Assembly (NCBI GenBank): GCA_035079385.1
Contig: JAVHKY010000012.1
Span: 5,670,501 to 5,734,500 of the forward strand
Direction: 5' to 3'
Length of the DNA stretch: 64,000 nucleotides
DNA from: Aspidiotus rigidus
Lineage: Eukaryota; Arthropoda; Insecta; Hemiptera; Diaspididae
In this document: positions 11,917 to 23,569 of the stretch, piece by piece
How positions within the stretch are numbered: the stretch's first letter is position 1
Layout of the letters: the number at the start of each line of letters is the position of its first letter
Program-made: the position numbers and the translations under genes
Notes under the pieces: model-generated
Database searches by the model: none
What the model saw: only the letters and a program-made list of their open reading frames with translations
What the model was told of the DNA's origin: nothing

Positions 11917-13440
11917 ATAGTTGGTAGCGTAACTTCGGTTTTTTGGCTCGCGAATAAAGGCGCACAAGTTTATCCACGGTGCGCAAATCCAAGTATCCAG
12001 AGTAATGAGAGGTTAAAAAGATGTATAAAACATTATTATCAGGCAAGATATACGGTATGCACCTGTGAATTTGTTACCTTAAGAGAAATATTCCATAGGA
12101 CTAGATTACTCTACGTTTAAGAAAAATTCTGGGTGAATCCTTCGAGTCCTCTGAAGTGATTACCGGAGGCTGGAAAAAGGTTCCATAGAACAAATTACGG
12201 TTCTTGTCCAGTGGCTAAACTTTTACATTTTTTTTTTTTTTTTTTTTTTTATCTGCGTAGGATGATTTTTCATGATCGTGCTTTTATTTTTTCTGTCGTG
12301 CACCACAATGAAAAGTTCGAATCGAGAAAAGAAAGTTAAATTTGAAGACGAGAATCTGATTAAGAGGTTTGGGAAGAGAGCCTGCATAAAGTGCATAATG
12401 TTATACACATAGTCTGAAGTTGTGTTGGGAAATTGAAGTTGGTCGAACTGTGTTGGCTTATTCGCAACATTATAATGAACTAAAAGCCAAATCTGAATTT
12501 CAGACCTGGTCAAAAAAGACCTCTGTACCTATGGATTTAAAAATTTTTATCGATAAATACATTTTTGAAGCGATTAGGTAACAAGGAGTGAGGAAATTTG
12601 AATTACCGCTGGGTGTAATTTTTGACCGGCGATGGTAGTTTGTGTTTTTGAACATCGTAATTCTCCTGATTGAGCCCGCCGCGTCTAGTTCCTCTCGCAT
12701 AAGTTTTAAAGGTATTGCTAACGTAAGAGTCGACGACATTATTCGAGAAAAACAAGAGACTAAAACGTATGATATTGTACCATTTCTGCTAGATATTCGT
12801 TTACAAATAACGCAAGTACCATTAATTTATTCTTCCAAGTTTTTCGTTTGGATAATTTGTCAACTATTATTACGTCATCGAGTATTTTCTGTCATTTTAT
12901 GAAGGTTGGAAAATTGATCGTAGCGTCATCAAAGAGGTGAACAATTCTATCATTATATCCGATGAAATATTGTGCTCGTATTCGAACCTCTTCATTAATA
13001 ATTGACATTCAAATTTCTTCAAGATTGTTCTTGCCAAAAAACTTATGATTCTTCTGCGTATTTTTGGCCCGAAGGTATTTACGTTCTCAGCTCCTGCTAA
13101 AGCTCGATTAGGTGAGTGACGTTTTTCGGGTGGCACTAGCAAATAGTGTTATCGAGTAGGCCTATCGGACTAATATACGTAGCCATTATGGTAATGAATT
13201 GAATAGTAATGAGAACATTTATTTCTTATAATATAAATTTGTCTAAATTTAGACAAGACGTGACAAACACCTTCGTCATAGGAGAAAAAAAAAATTGATG
13301 TTTCAAAAAAAGTATAAAATTGTTGCCAGGTATTTGATGAATTGTATTCTCTTTGGTGTGTGACGCAACTCGCAACAGATGCATATTTTTTGCTTTCAAG
13401 AATGTTCTCGTTCCATTATTACACACGTGAACAAATTTTA
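11917..13440. other. non-coding stretch with a 23-nt T run
   Basis: No assignable gene. A run of 23 T residues lies at 12228-12250. It could be the reverse complement of a retroposon poly(A) tail, but the sequence beside it has no recognisable SINE or LINE body. Small open frames on both strands (for example 12642-12902) show no domain. Confidence 0.45.
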
Positions 13441-13654
13441 CTTGCAAACAGCTTCTTATCTTTCCCACTCTCTCGGAGTCCCAACACCTGATTCCCCTTT
13501 CTGGTATACTCGAAAAACTACTTCAAAAGACCCTGAGGTTTCCTCTGGAGAGGCTGAAGTACAGTGCAGAAAAATGAAACTTTTCGAATTGTACTTCCAT
13601 CGACCCACAAAAAGCATTTCCACGACTGTGAGAGTATCATTCGAATAGAAGGTA

Positions 13655-13760
13655 TGGATTTTCAGACCACGATGTAGTCGATCAGGCCGCCGAGCATTAC
13701 CGGCTTTCCTTATCATTAGAGAACGATACCGAAACGGTCGCACAATCTTTTTACTGCATT
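13655..13760 (+). pseudogene. LINE RNase H scrap joined to a local repeat
   Basis: The phrase near 13665-13700 translates to FSDHDVVDQAAE, closely resembling the last RNase H motif of the 9.6-11.5 kb LINE (HDAVDQAAKQA). It runs straight into AGAGAACGATACCGAAACGG and CAACCATATGATTCTG, which belong to the tandem repeat at 14.6-15.4 kb. Only about 40 bp is LINE-like. Confidence 0.4.
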
Positions 13761-13818
13761 ATTCAACCATATGATTCTGGAATCAATGCGTTTTTTAATT
13801 TTACGGTCATCCATCATA

Positions 13819-13908
13819 GAGAAATATACTCAAAGAGAGTAACGAACAAATACAAGAACATTGTGCGGTTCTTGTATTTGTTCGTTACTCTCTTTGAGTA
13901 TATTTCTC
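13819..13908. repeat. perfect 41-bp inverted repeat (hairpin) with 8-nt loop
   Basis: Arms 13819-13859 and 13868-13908 are exact reverse complements, beginning GAGAAATATACTCAAAGAG and ending next to the loop ATTGTGCG. There are no mismatches over 41 bp, so the structure is young or maintained. The outer flanks near 13765-13775 and 13909-13920 both contain CCATATGATTCTG in direct orientation. Confidence 0.9.
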
Positions 13909-13914
13909 CATATG

Positions 13915-14172
13915 ATTCTGCTTGTTCGGAGAATCTGGAAGTTAGGGAAAAGTCAGGGAATTTTGTGAGACCTGGAAAAGTCAGGGAATTCTGGGAATTT
14001 GACCCAAAGTCAGGGAATTTTTTGAGATACGTCAAAAAAAGTTCGAGCCAAGTTTTTCTTTTTTTTTTCTTTTTTTTTTTAAATTATTATTTCTAAATGG
14101 AGATTATGGTCTGGAAAAATCTGAAAAAGTCAGGGAATTTCATTTAGAGAAAAAGTGGACACCCTGTGTTTG
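13915..14172. mobile_element. hAT-like DNA transposon scrap
   Basis: It contains four AGTCAGGGAATT-type words (near 13950, 13978, 14010 and 14130) and ends AAAAAGTGGACACCCTG (14156-14172). That terminus and the repeated 'gtcagggaatt' words are characteristic of non-autonomous hAT elements in animals, recalled from general knowledge. The opposite terminus is missing, being replaced on the left by the 41-bp hairpin. No transposase is present. Confidence 0.6.
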
Positions 14173-14559
14173 GATTGACTAAATTTTTTTCTGATACAAT
14201 CTCCTAGGTATGGAGCACGTCACTGCGTTGAAAGAAGGTTCTAATTTTGAATCTGAGCTTTTATTTTCCCCATTGAAGTTGGTCAATTTTGGCAATTTTC
14301 ACAACTTGTAACTCAGAATTGAGGAAAACTGAGACGTGCTAGCAAAAAATGGGCAACAGAATCGTTTTCAGCGCGAAAATTTACTTTAGAATCGACTTTT
14401 GTTTTCAATACAACAATGTTGGACAGTGTAATCCTCAAGCTTTTTCAGAGCTTGTAAGTCGAGTTATTCTTCTCGACTTCATTTTTTTAAATCTAAGCAG
14501 CCGAATTGCTTCACCTTCTTGGTACACAGCTACTAACCTGCCAATTACAACAGTCCGAA

Positions 14560-15365
14560 TGTTGTTGAATGGTTCAAGAGAGTAAGGGACATTTCTTTTT
14601 CAACCTTCCTTCCAAATTCTTCACAACGAAAGTAATCTTCTTCCTGGTCCACAGTCTCAAAATTTTCCTTTCCTCAAAACTTTCCCCGTCGTTAGAAAAC
14701 GATACGAAAACAATCTCACGATTCCTTTGCTACTTTATTCAACCATATGGTTCTGCATTGTAGCTCTCAGCTCTTCTTAAACACACAGAAATCGTTTAGG
14801 TACTTCATTACAATAATTTCAAACTAGTATACGTCAAGCTTACAACATGGAGTATTTTTGCATGTAAAATGATTTCCAGGAGCGCTGTAATCGACGTTCA
14901 AACCTTCCACAAATGGCCGTTGCGGTAAACGTAGACAGCGCTCCCGAAAATGTTCTTGAGTGGTTCAACTATTCAAGAAGGAATGGGACGCTTCTTTTCC
15001 AGCTTTTTCTCAAGATTTTTTATAATGAACGTAATTATTTTTCCTTGTCCGCAGTCTCAATATTTTTGTTTCCATAAATATCTCCTCATTGCCAAGAAAA
15101 CGAAACCAAAACAGTCACACAATTACCATATGATTCTGCAGTAGCTCTCCGCTCGTTTTAATTTTTGAACCCGTTGAAATTGTTTACTTCATTACAATAA
15201 TTTTAAATCGATACGTTAGGTCGTCAAGCTCGATGACCAGAGCTTCCTCAAATAGCCGAACCGTCACAGTAAATGTAAAGAGCGCATCCTTTTTTTATGA
15301 ATGGTTCAAGAGGGAAAAGGGCGCTTCTTCAGCAGCCTTCCCTTCAAATTTTTTTCAATGAAGTT
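14560..15365 (+). repeat. diverged tandem repeat, ~345-385 bp period
   Basis: Units start with TGAATGGTTCAAGAG or a variant near 14567, 14953 and 15297. Each continues through a CTTCTTTTCCAGC-type block, CACAGTCTCAA, a GAAAACGAWACGAAAACA block, CCATATGRTTCTGCA, GTAGCTCTC and TTCATTACAATAATTT. The third unit is cut short. A fragment of the same unit lies at 13700-13775. Divergence between units is substantial, so this is an old local satellite. No coding function is visible. Confidence 0.7.
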
Positions 15366-17165
15366 GCAGTAATGCATTCAATATCCACTAATCTTAGGCT
15401 TTTGAGTACTGAAAACCATCAAAAAGGCACTGCCATCACCTAGTCTCCTTCAAATTTTTTGTTGGGGAGAGCTGTGCACCTACCTTTGAGTATATTTCAA
15501 GACTTGCCGTGCATCTATCGCCCTCCCTTGAAATTTTCTGGGAGAAAAGTGTCTTCTTTAGCATGCAAAATCCTCAGGAATCTCGACGACTGTCCTTCCT
15601 CTAGCCTTCCGGGGGGGGGGGGAGTTGCATTAACGTAATTAATTTGTGTCGCAAGGTGCACTCAGTTGCGATTTTTTAATTTGGAATGTTTTAGGCATAG
15701 GGAAGGGTTGAAGAGAAGTATCATGTGCTAGCATTTCGGCGGTCAGTTCTGAAATTCTTGTTTTCCTCTCTGAAGGACACCTTATCATCACGGTTAAAAG
15801 AATCCCTCATTTCAAAGAATGTAACTCTAGTGCTATCAAAATCCGGCGTTATACCGACAGATGTACATCGTAATTGACCGCTAGCCCTGCTTAGTTTACT
15901 CGTTATGTTGCCAGAATCGAAGAGGCGGAATTTGTAATTACGAAATAGGTGAACGTCAGTCAGTCGTGGACTCGATAAGAGCAATACGAAATTACGATGT
16001 CTTTCTCGGAATGTATCCGGTTCACCGTTTTACTATGAAATTTGTTATTTTTGATTTAGGGTTCGAGGCTTTGGAAACAACCTGGACTCGAGTTACTTAT
16101 AAGAATGTCATTTTCATTGTTCGAAATTTGGAAACATAAAAAGAAATCAAATTCGAACCTATGTACGCTCTTACGTGTGCCGTATAACGGTGTCAAGCTT
16201 CACACCCGTGAATAGATTAATAATAATGATATTCGTTTGATTCATTGCATCAGAAATTGATGAACCGCGATGCACTGAGACTAGCGAAGCGTAATCAGGT
16301 GACAAAGAAATAAGGAAGGAGATTTCCGTCGGCGGTTGTAGAATTTTCTACGATACTCAGTATTTTTTGATGAACCTCTGGTGTTCATCAGCGGGAGTCT
16401 TTTGCTCTAGGATAGGGCGATGACTTGAACTTTAACCTGCAAATTATTATTGTTGCCTAATTTTACTAATTGTTCGGAAGAAAGGAGGTATTAAATTGCA
16501 GTCGATATGTAAATTGCTGGTATATGTGTAGAGCCTATTTTCTTGACGCATGAAGAAACGAATTAGGTTTCACGAACTCGCTACCATAAGTAGGACAGTG
16601 TCACGTGAAAAGGTACAGAGTATAGAAGTATATCGTTGGGAGGTCCGTTTTATCGACCTCTGCGCATTGAACACTTCTTATTTTAATTCGTATTATACTC
16701 GAGCATATTGATGGCTGAAATTCTAAGAATCAAAACTTGATTACAAACTGCACCTAGTTGTAATTTTCAACAGAGCACTCGCAAGGGATATTCGCCGTTC
16801 TTCGGGCAAATCGTGGTTTCGAGGGGGTGAGGGCTGCCCGGCAAAATTTTATATAAACCCTATATATGTATCCCACCAAATCGATTTCCTTTGTAGAATA
16901 TCTATACAAATCATTCCAAACTATATCGCTGGGTTAAATGTCTTCAGCTGTTCATTTGTTAAATAGAAAGAAAGACGTGAGATAGGAAGTGAAACTGCGG
17001 CTTTATCACCTTGTCTATATTAGCATCTTATATGCTTTTAAAATCGGGGAAGATTGGAGTTACTCTTGGAAAATTGTCACAGAGAAGCGTAACGAAACCT
17101 TGGGACTTGGAAAAATTTCCATCCTCGGCGACTGCGTTACTCCTTCATTACACAGTAATACAGTA
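15366..17165. other. non-coding stretch, nothing recognised
   Basis: AT-rich DNA with a G(13) run near 15611. A minus-strand open stretch (15984-15721, 87 codons) has no recognisable domain. No repeat family that I can identify. Confidence 0.45.
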
Positions 17166-17168
17166 TAG

Positions 17169-17438
17169 ACCCTTATCCTGTGACGTCAATTGAGCCAAAC
17201 GCACTTTTGACTCCCATAAGAAAAACGCAGGGAGCTGAGGACATTATCTTATAAGTTGTAGGTTCTTATTATAGAAGGTCCCTAGTATTTGAAAATGAAC
17301 TTCTGGTAGCTGAGATTACTCCTAATTATCAATCAGAAGCCTAATGATCTCTACTCCCTGTATCTTTCTTATGGGAGTCAATAGTCCGTTAGGCTCGATT
17401 GACAGGGGTTCTGCTATGACGTCAACAGGATAAAGGTA
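17169..17438. mobile_element. small inverted-repeat element (MITE-like)
   Basis: Imperfect arms at about 17169-17240 and 17350-17438 share TTATCCTGTGACGTCA-like ends, a GAGCCNAACGNAC block and TTGACTCCCATAAGAAA, in inverse orientation. Each arm carries an exact TGACGTCA (17181 and 17417). The spacer is about 110 bp and non-coding. Size and symmetry fit a MITE. Confidence 0.65.
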
Positions 17439-17757
17439 GGCATATTGGCCTTCATTCTACTAGGCCTCTACAGTGATTGGGATTACTCTTGGGAACCTTT
17501 AAACCCGCAGTTGAAATAGAGGAAGAATCGGTTACTGATCTATCCTATTACTAGACATCGAAAAAGGGAGAACCGCAATGTACCGATAATGAAATTAGTT
17601 TTTGGACCCAGTTACCCGTTTCGTTGGACTGTACAACTCTGGGCCAGACGTCTCCTGTGGGCCCCGACAATGAATACAGTGCTGACAGAATACTCAAAGA
17701 GTAAAGTAAACGACAATTACTAATTAGACCGCAGATATAAAGGAGAAGATGCGAGAT

Positions 17758-17783
17758 CTTTCGGTTAACAAACCATCATCGGG
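17758..17783 (-). ncRNA. hammerhead-ribozyme-like core at P1 3' end
   Basis: Read on the minus strand, it gives CCGATGA, then GGTT-TGTT-AACC (a 4-bp stem II), then GAAA, the arrangement of a hammerhead catalytic core (consensus CUGAUGA-stem-GAAA). The second core base is C instead of U. Hammerhead motifs in PLE terminal repeats are established in the literature. Stems I and III and the cleavage site cannot be fixed by eye, so activity is unproven. Confidence 0.5.
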
Positions 17784-17839
17784 CAAAGTTAGAACGCCAT
17801 TGACCCAGATACGACTCATAAAACAGAATACCAACGAGA

Positions 17840-19874
17840 TCAGGATTGAACGAGCGAGCCCTCGCGAGGTGACTCAAACTCGTAGACCAATTCAACTAAA
17901 CCTTCGTCGGGAAAATACCTGTTGAGTACGGTAACATCGTCGCTGTTCAGATGACGCACTATTTCGATATTTTCCAAGGCAACGCGCTTGAAGTAAGAAT
18001 TCTCCTTGTGGAGAAGGGTAGCCGAACCTTCCTTGAAACTATGACCACTGGAGACAAGGTGGTCCGCAAAGGCCGAATCACCCAAATTACTTTTCTTCCA
18101 GGCCTTAAGGTGCTCCTCTACTCGAATTCCAAGCTGGCGACCCGTCTCGTATACGCCGTTACAATCCTTGCTCTCCAATTTATACACCCCGCTCCTCTCC
18201 CCCCGCGGGATGGGGTCCTTTAGCCTAACAAACAAACCCTTCACAGTAGCGAGGTTATAAAAAGCAGGCCTGAAGCCAAAGGGGCGGAGGACACGAGTCA
18301 GCTTGGATGAAAACTCACCCAAAAACGGGAGCCTGATCCAACGTAATCTCTTATTATCATTAACACTCAGATCGCGGAGGAGGGAAGTGGTAGAATCAAG
18401 GCCCTTCCTTGTAAGTTTTTTACGGACCATACGGTCAATGTCCAAGTTGACCTCATTCACAGAGGCCAAGTGCTTAATGGTCGCTAGCTCCTTTGGGAAA
18501 GCTGGTTGACTTAGCGGAATGCTGGTCAGTCGATGAATATAACTATTGAAGGCAGCGATCTTATGAGAAAATGGACAGAAGGACGATCCGTGGACAACTG
18601 TATCGGTCGAAGTATCCTTCCTGAATATCACAAATTCATGGTCCCCATCTCTATCAGAGATAGTGGGATCCAGAAAGTTTATGGAAAAACCTCCAATTTC
18701 TGTAGTAAATTTTATGGAAGGATACATTTTATTCAGATACTAAAGAAATTCACCAAGGAGCTCTTGAGGACCGGTCCACGCACATAATATATCGTCCACA
18801 TATCGGTGCCAGTAATGGATGTGACTCAGTAGCGCTTGGCCAGAGGAAAACAAGTCAACCTCAAATCTGGACATAAATATCTCCGAAACGAGAGAGCCCA
18901 GAGAAGAGCCGATGGGGATTCCTACCTCCTCAGGGAACTCGTAAAATTTCCCATTGAACTTACAGAAGTTAGGGGACCAGCACGCATTAAGGAGGCCAAA
19001 AAATTCCTGTATCTCGTTATGAGGAATGTTGAACTTTACAAGTAGGTCACCCATATACTGCATAGTATGGGCCTTTGGTATGTTGGGAAAGAGGCCGGCT
19101 ACATCAAATGAGCAGAGGCTAGTACCCGGAGGCAAGGTAACATTTTTGAGCCTCTCGGCCAGAGAAACCGAATTTTTAACGGAGTGGGGGGACTCGTACT
19201 CGATTCGAGACTTGAACCAACGATCCAAGAACTTTGCCAGAAAATAAGCAGGGGAGGAGACGTAGGACACGACAGGCCGCATAGGAGTATTCATCTTGTG
19301 AACTTTTGGCAACCCATAGAGGAGGGGGAACAGGATTAGGTACGAGCAGGGCTTTTTTAAGCGAATAACTTTTTATGATAAACTCACTCCCGTTCACAAC
19401 TTTCCTAACCTCTTTGACGTAGTTAGGAAAGTTAAAAGAGCTATTTTCAATAGCTCCACATTGAGTGAGAACTTCTTGAACTTTGGTAACGTAGGAGGAT
19501 TTCTCCAGGACTACGATCGCGTTACCCTTGTCGGCTTTAGTAAGGATTAACCCCTGGTCCCTGACCTTCCTCCTCAGATTATCTATCACCTCACATGCGT
19601 AATTGTTTATACGAGGGAGGGGGGTGTCGCGGACTAGTTCAGCGCAAGCTGATTGAATATTCACGCCGGGACCAATTTTTATGGTCAAGTCGGCAACGAC
19701 ATTAGCAAGAGTTTCATCTTTAGGAAGGGGAGGTAGGCCAAATTTTAGACCCTTCTCCAACAAATACGTTTCATCTTGCGAGAATTGCGTCTGGGTGTAA
19801 TTAATAATGCGGGCCTCTGCTAAACATCCGGCATTTCTCCGGCAACCCGGCATCTTCTTATCTGGACCCGGCAT
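17840..19874 (-). pseudogene. Penelope-like RT with C-terminal GIY-YIG domain (P1), inactivated
   Basis: N-terminal KADKGNAIVVLEKSSYV (about 19530-19490) is the RT1-type block of PLE reverse transcriptases. GLPKVHKMNTPMRPVVSYV, SFDVAGLFPNIP, GIPIGSSLGSLVSEIFMS and the catalytic YVDD follow in order, then the thumb and a C-terminal GVYKLE block with EEHLKAWKK and FADHLVSSGHSF of a GIY-YIG endonuclease. PLEs use these for target-primed insertion. Lesions: a +1 frame change at the C-rich site near 19315-19331; an in-frame TAG at 18742-18740 where relatives have Arg; and a small deletion that turns the expected FYIGET into VYET, removing the YIG half of the nuclease motif. Total length (about 680 codons) is near the family norm. 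Confidence 0.85.
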
Positions 19875-20049
19875 TTTTTTTCCCAGGACGACGTCATAGG
19901 CTTATACTAGGCCTATAATAGGCTGTTCAGGCGAACGAGTGGAATGATTGAGCTAGTCAGTCTAACATACAGTATACTTGCCATCATTGTTCTGGGAACG
20001 AGAAGAACGATTCAGTACAATACTACACCCATACAAGGCTAAGAATGAG

Positions 20050-20940
20050 AGCGAACGAGTGGGATGAGTGAGATTTGTCTGCTGTTGTGTAGCAGTGAGC
20101 CTCGAAAGTGGTGCAAGATCCTCTTTCTGAATCTTCATTTTAGGCGCTACCTCTCCACTGCTCTCGGTGACCGGTCCTCTTCCATTCGTCCCACCTATTC
20201 TCTCCAATTCCTCCAATACTTCTCGATTTGTTTTCATAAAGTGCATCTTGGTAGCCCCTACCCGTCTTCTCTACGATTTCTTTAGGGCCGACATCTCGGA
20301 CCCATACGTTAACATGGGTGTAGCCAGTGTATTGTATGATGCTTGGTATCGCGTCTGTTCCTATTTGCATTTGAAGTACGGTCAATGGGACCTATTACCT
20401 TTAGGAATCTTTTTAACAGGGAACCTGTTTTATCAGAGGGTATTCCGAAAAAAAAACGTCCGCCGCCCTGCCGGCTGGCGAATATCGGAGCTCGGAAATT
20501 TTCTAAGTCCCCCTCCTATCATAATCTACGTTTTTCAGATCTTACGCGCGCCATATTTCAGATCCTACGTGCCCCATAAAACTGGTTCCCTGCCACCCTT
20601 CGTTTAACTCCGTTAAGGAACCCGTGAGTTTTATTTTCTCCTGTACACCAGCTTTTCCATTCTATGACATATATTGCTAACCTGTTCTATCATCTTTCCT
20701 CGCTCCGGACTGCTTCCTTGCCCCTCAATGGTACAGTCTTTGGTTTTTATGATGCAACTTTCATTCCGTATTTTCGGGCCGTGTTCTCAAGTCCGAACTT
20801 ACTTCGTTGCTATTCATTCTCATCCTCTGCTAAGATTACTTGGTCATCTGCTAATAGCGTTGTCTCAAGTTGTTAGTCATTTGCCAGTCGGACTCCTCTT
20901 GGGCTTGTTTACGTCCATAATGATAACAGCCTGAATTACG
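20050..20940 (-). pseudogene. non-LTR RT relic (ADDQ-type), split by a short element
   Basis: The minus strand 20940-20647 gives TLLADDQVILAEDENE (the RT catalytic ADD block), a KPKTVPLRGKEAVRS-like segment and QVSNICHRMEKLV. After an insertion (20415-20628) the same protein continues over 20410-20050, with a YTGYTHVN/GPKEIV region in one frame and MKTNREVLEELERIGGTNGR near the end. This order of blocks is usual for the RT thumb and connection of RTE- or L2-like LINEs. Several frame changes and stops make it a relic. Clade is uncertain. Confidence 0.6.
20415..20628 (+). mobile_element. short hairpin-ended element with one 45-bp unit
   Basis: It begins AACAGGGAACCTGTT directly after a T run and ends with ACTGGTTCCCTGCCA, CGTTTAACTC and CGTTAAGGAACCCGTGAG before another T run. 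It carries one unit of the 45-bp minisatellite (GCTCGGAAATTTTCTAAGTC, about 20490-20535). It interrupts the LINE at 20.05-20.94 kb, whose protein similarity resumes on both sides. The same left and right ends bound the large composite at 39.2-43.0 kb. Terminal hairpins, insertion between T's and an internal minisatellite resemble Helentron-associated elements; this is inference. Confidence 0.6.
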
Positions 20941-22740
20941 CCGAATTTGGTCAACAGCGTCGCAACCAATCTCATGGATTTCGCGTCATGTTTCGAACAC
21001 CATAAGACTCAGAACGTCCTTTTAAGGTATTCCAAGTCCCCCTCCTATTATATATTGCTCCAGAGTCCGAGCCTGTGACGTCAAAATTGGTATCGTTAAA
21101 GAACAAGTGAGTTTTTTCATGAAGTGGAGAGAACTTGTACTTTTTTTTTATCAATTTCCCTCTTACTGTACAAGATGAACTGCAAGAATAGCTGCGACTA
21201 TTTTCATCTTAATGAAAAAACGCAAGGAAACTTTTCCCGCACAGAGACGTAAATTTATTGTTGACGTTCTGACTATTTAATGGTCTCTTCAGCTGACGTA
21301 CTGATTTAAAGAACAAGAATAGACAGAAACAAGAGTAAACTGACATGAGTCGTAAGGTAGTGAAGATTTTCCTCTAGAATACGAGTAAACCAGTATATTT
21401 TTTATTAATTTATGGCAATCACGCGATAGAGCAAAATATCTTCTCTACCGAATAAATATAAATCAAGGGAAAAAATTTTAGCGAAAGAGAAAATTTTCAC
21501 TCGGTTCTCTCATGACGTCAGTTCATTTTATTCGTAAACGAGCTGAGCTATCCCAGCAACTTCGATCCGATGCTGCTCTCCATTGTTTTTTTCCATTTCT
21601 ACTCAACTCTTGTTCCATTAACAGTCGCTCTAGGCGGAATCTAAAGGAGCGCATTGCAAAGTGCAAATCACGAACTGCTCTAGACTAATTGTATTTGTAC
21701 GTCGGAATAGAAATTTTCTGATCAAAATTAGAGAAATCGTCGATCGACCGTGGTACAAACGTTCGCTCACTTCTAACGTGTGAAAATTAAATTCAACTAG
21801 ATCGTGGCTTTTCATTATACATAATAAAACATGTTAATATATCTAAATTCAATTCTCTGTTTGAAACTACATTAATGATGGTGATTTTTTGCTGGATATG
21901 AAAAAAAAAAATATATGTATATTGACTCATCATAGAATGAAAATATCGCTATCCTCTATTTCTTGAACGTGTCACGGCGTAATCACAGTTCAACGTTTCA
22001 TCATAGGCTTCGTAATAGCGTGAAAACAAAGACCAAATCGAGAACGAAAAAATAACAATCGGGCGTTCACATTGTCAGAAATTAAAACGTGTAATTTTCT
22101 AACAGATAAAATTTCTACAACGACGACATTGTGAAACCGCCACTGATCAGAATAATCCTTAATACAAAGGTGTAAAATTTCGTTGGAACGACAGAAGATT
22201 TCCGTAAAGAGATATCTGCGCTGGTGAGTAATATACGTGATGGGACGAGTGCAGATAAGAATTTGACGCCCGCAGGAAATTGACGTCGAACAATGAGTGA
22301 GATAGTGAAATACTAAAGCGTACGCTATTACCTGCTTCAAAGTGAATTCTCAGACTGAAAAATTGAATTCTGAAAATATTACGATTTCTTGAAACGAAAA
22401 ATATGACTGTAAAAGCAAAAAATCAACGAACAATTGGAAATCTTCCGGCAACAGTAGCGTCATATGGAGGGGGGAGATCCTCCCTCGGTTCTTTTCTCAA
22501 TTTTTCGCGCTTATGAGTAAACGTCCAGCTAAAAATCACATCTCCTCTTTCTTGAAATTCTGTGAGTGCCTTGGTCGTGCGCAACAGTCAGAGGAAGATA
22601 TGAATGTACAACGAACATTTTTCCAATTTCTCGACTATAATTCGACAGAAAATTCTTATTAGCGCGAGTCTCTGAAACGGATGCGTATGAGCGTTTACGC
22701 GCGCCCAAAGTAATCCCCCACAAACCACATCTCCAGCACC
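20941..22740. other. non-coding stretch with one stray 45-bp-like unit
   Basis: Mostly AT-rich and unassigned. Near 21026-21085 a single decayed minisatellite unit (CCAAGTCCCCCTCCTATTAT followed by an AGAGTCCGAG-like word) sits beside an exact TGACGTCA at 21076. Another TGACGTCA is at 21513. Minus-strand open frames (for example 22340-21990, 116 codons) show no domain. Confidence 0.4.
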
Positions 22741-22930
22741 GGTATCCACCCTTTAGAGTATTACGTCGGTAGTCCGGAGAGCTCGGAGTGAGGGTGGTCT
22801 GGCTTCATTTTCTCCTCAGGATTCGCGCGCTGTGCAGTGCCCGTCAATGAGGCCACTACAGGGTTCTACCCTACTGACCGAGAGAGCGCTCTGGAATTTA
22901 GGTAGTCCTATACCATAGACGCGCGTATAT

Positions 22931-23510
22931 CTACTCCTCCATCAGAGCTTTCAACCACCGCTGGGAGTTTACTAGGAGCTCACCAGCAGTGCTTCGTGAA
23001 TCCGGCTTCTCAGGCAGGGGTTTCTTCCTCCCTCTCTTCTTCTTCTTTTGGTTGGCGTTTTGTTTTGTGCTTGCCCTTTCTCTTGTTGGGGCTCCCTCCT
23101 GAGCGCCCGGTGTTGTTGGTGGTAACCGCAGCAGCATGGGAGAAGCCACAACGTGACTTTATGTCTGCCACGCTCGTTCTGTGTTGATTTTCTTCTTCAT
23201 TACCTTAGCGGCAAATGTAGGTCCGTGGTTCCATGCCTTCGTTGTTCTGAGCATGTGGGGTGAGTTCTTCGTCTTCCCCGATCTTGAGGTAAGACCATTT
23301 TAGCTCATCCCGCTCACATCTCCGAGGCTCCCCCTCAAAGAAGTTGTGCTGTGGTCCTGATCACAGTGTGAACACGACTGTTATTCAACTTTCCCCATTT
23401 TATGTAGGTACTCGTTGAAATACCCGTGCCCGCTCGTCATTTGTGTGCGAGCTGGCCGTGGTCTCGGTCCATCCACTCGTCAAGATTGTCTGATGGCTGA
23501 GGAACTGATG
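22931..23510 (-). pseudogene. R1-like LINE C-terminal region, frameshifted
   Basis: On the minus strand, NLDEWMDRDHGQLAHK (near 23500-23450) leads to MTSGHGYFNEYLHKMGKVE, then CSHCDQD with a following His block. This is the SGHG-x-F-x-x-YL ... C-x2-C ... H signature at the C terminus of R1-clade ORF2 proteins. It continues to a lysine/arginine-rich tail (KKKKRGRKKP) and a stop near 22931. At least two frame changes and a stop after KVE make it inactive. The 31.99-32.99 kb relic overlaps this region in the protein. Confidence 0.65.
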
Positions 23511-23569
23511 CTTAAATAAATGCATTCGTTATTGAAATCAATACGTTCTTCAATTTTATGGTTGTACAT

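Larger units (their letters stand above)
17685..19875 (-). mobile_element. Penelope-like element copy P1
   Basis: This minus-strand PLE runs from the N-terminal part of its ORF at 19874 to its 3' terminal region near 17685. The 3' region contains the short hairpin word ATACTCAAAGAGTA, shared in form (TACTCC-loop-GGAGTA) with other PLE ends here, and a hammerhead-like core at 17758-17783. It is the most complete copy in the window. No poly(A) is seen, as is usual for PLEs. Confidence 0.85.

Noticed and set aside
12228..12250. T(23) run as a retroposon poly(A) tail on the minus strand
   Set aside because: No SINE/LINE body, target duplication or gene relic lies beside it.
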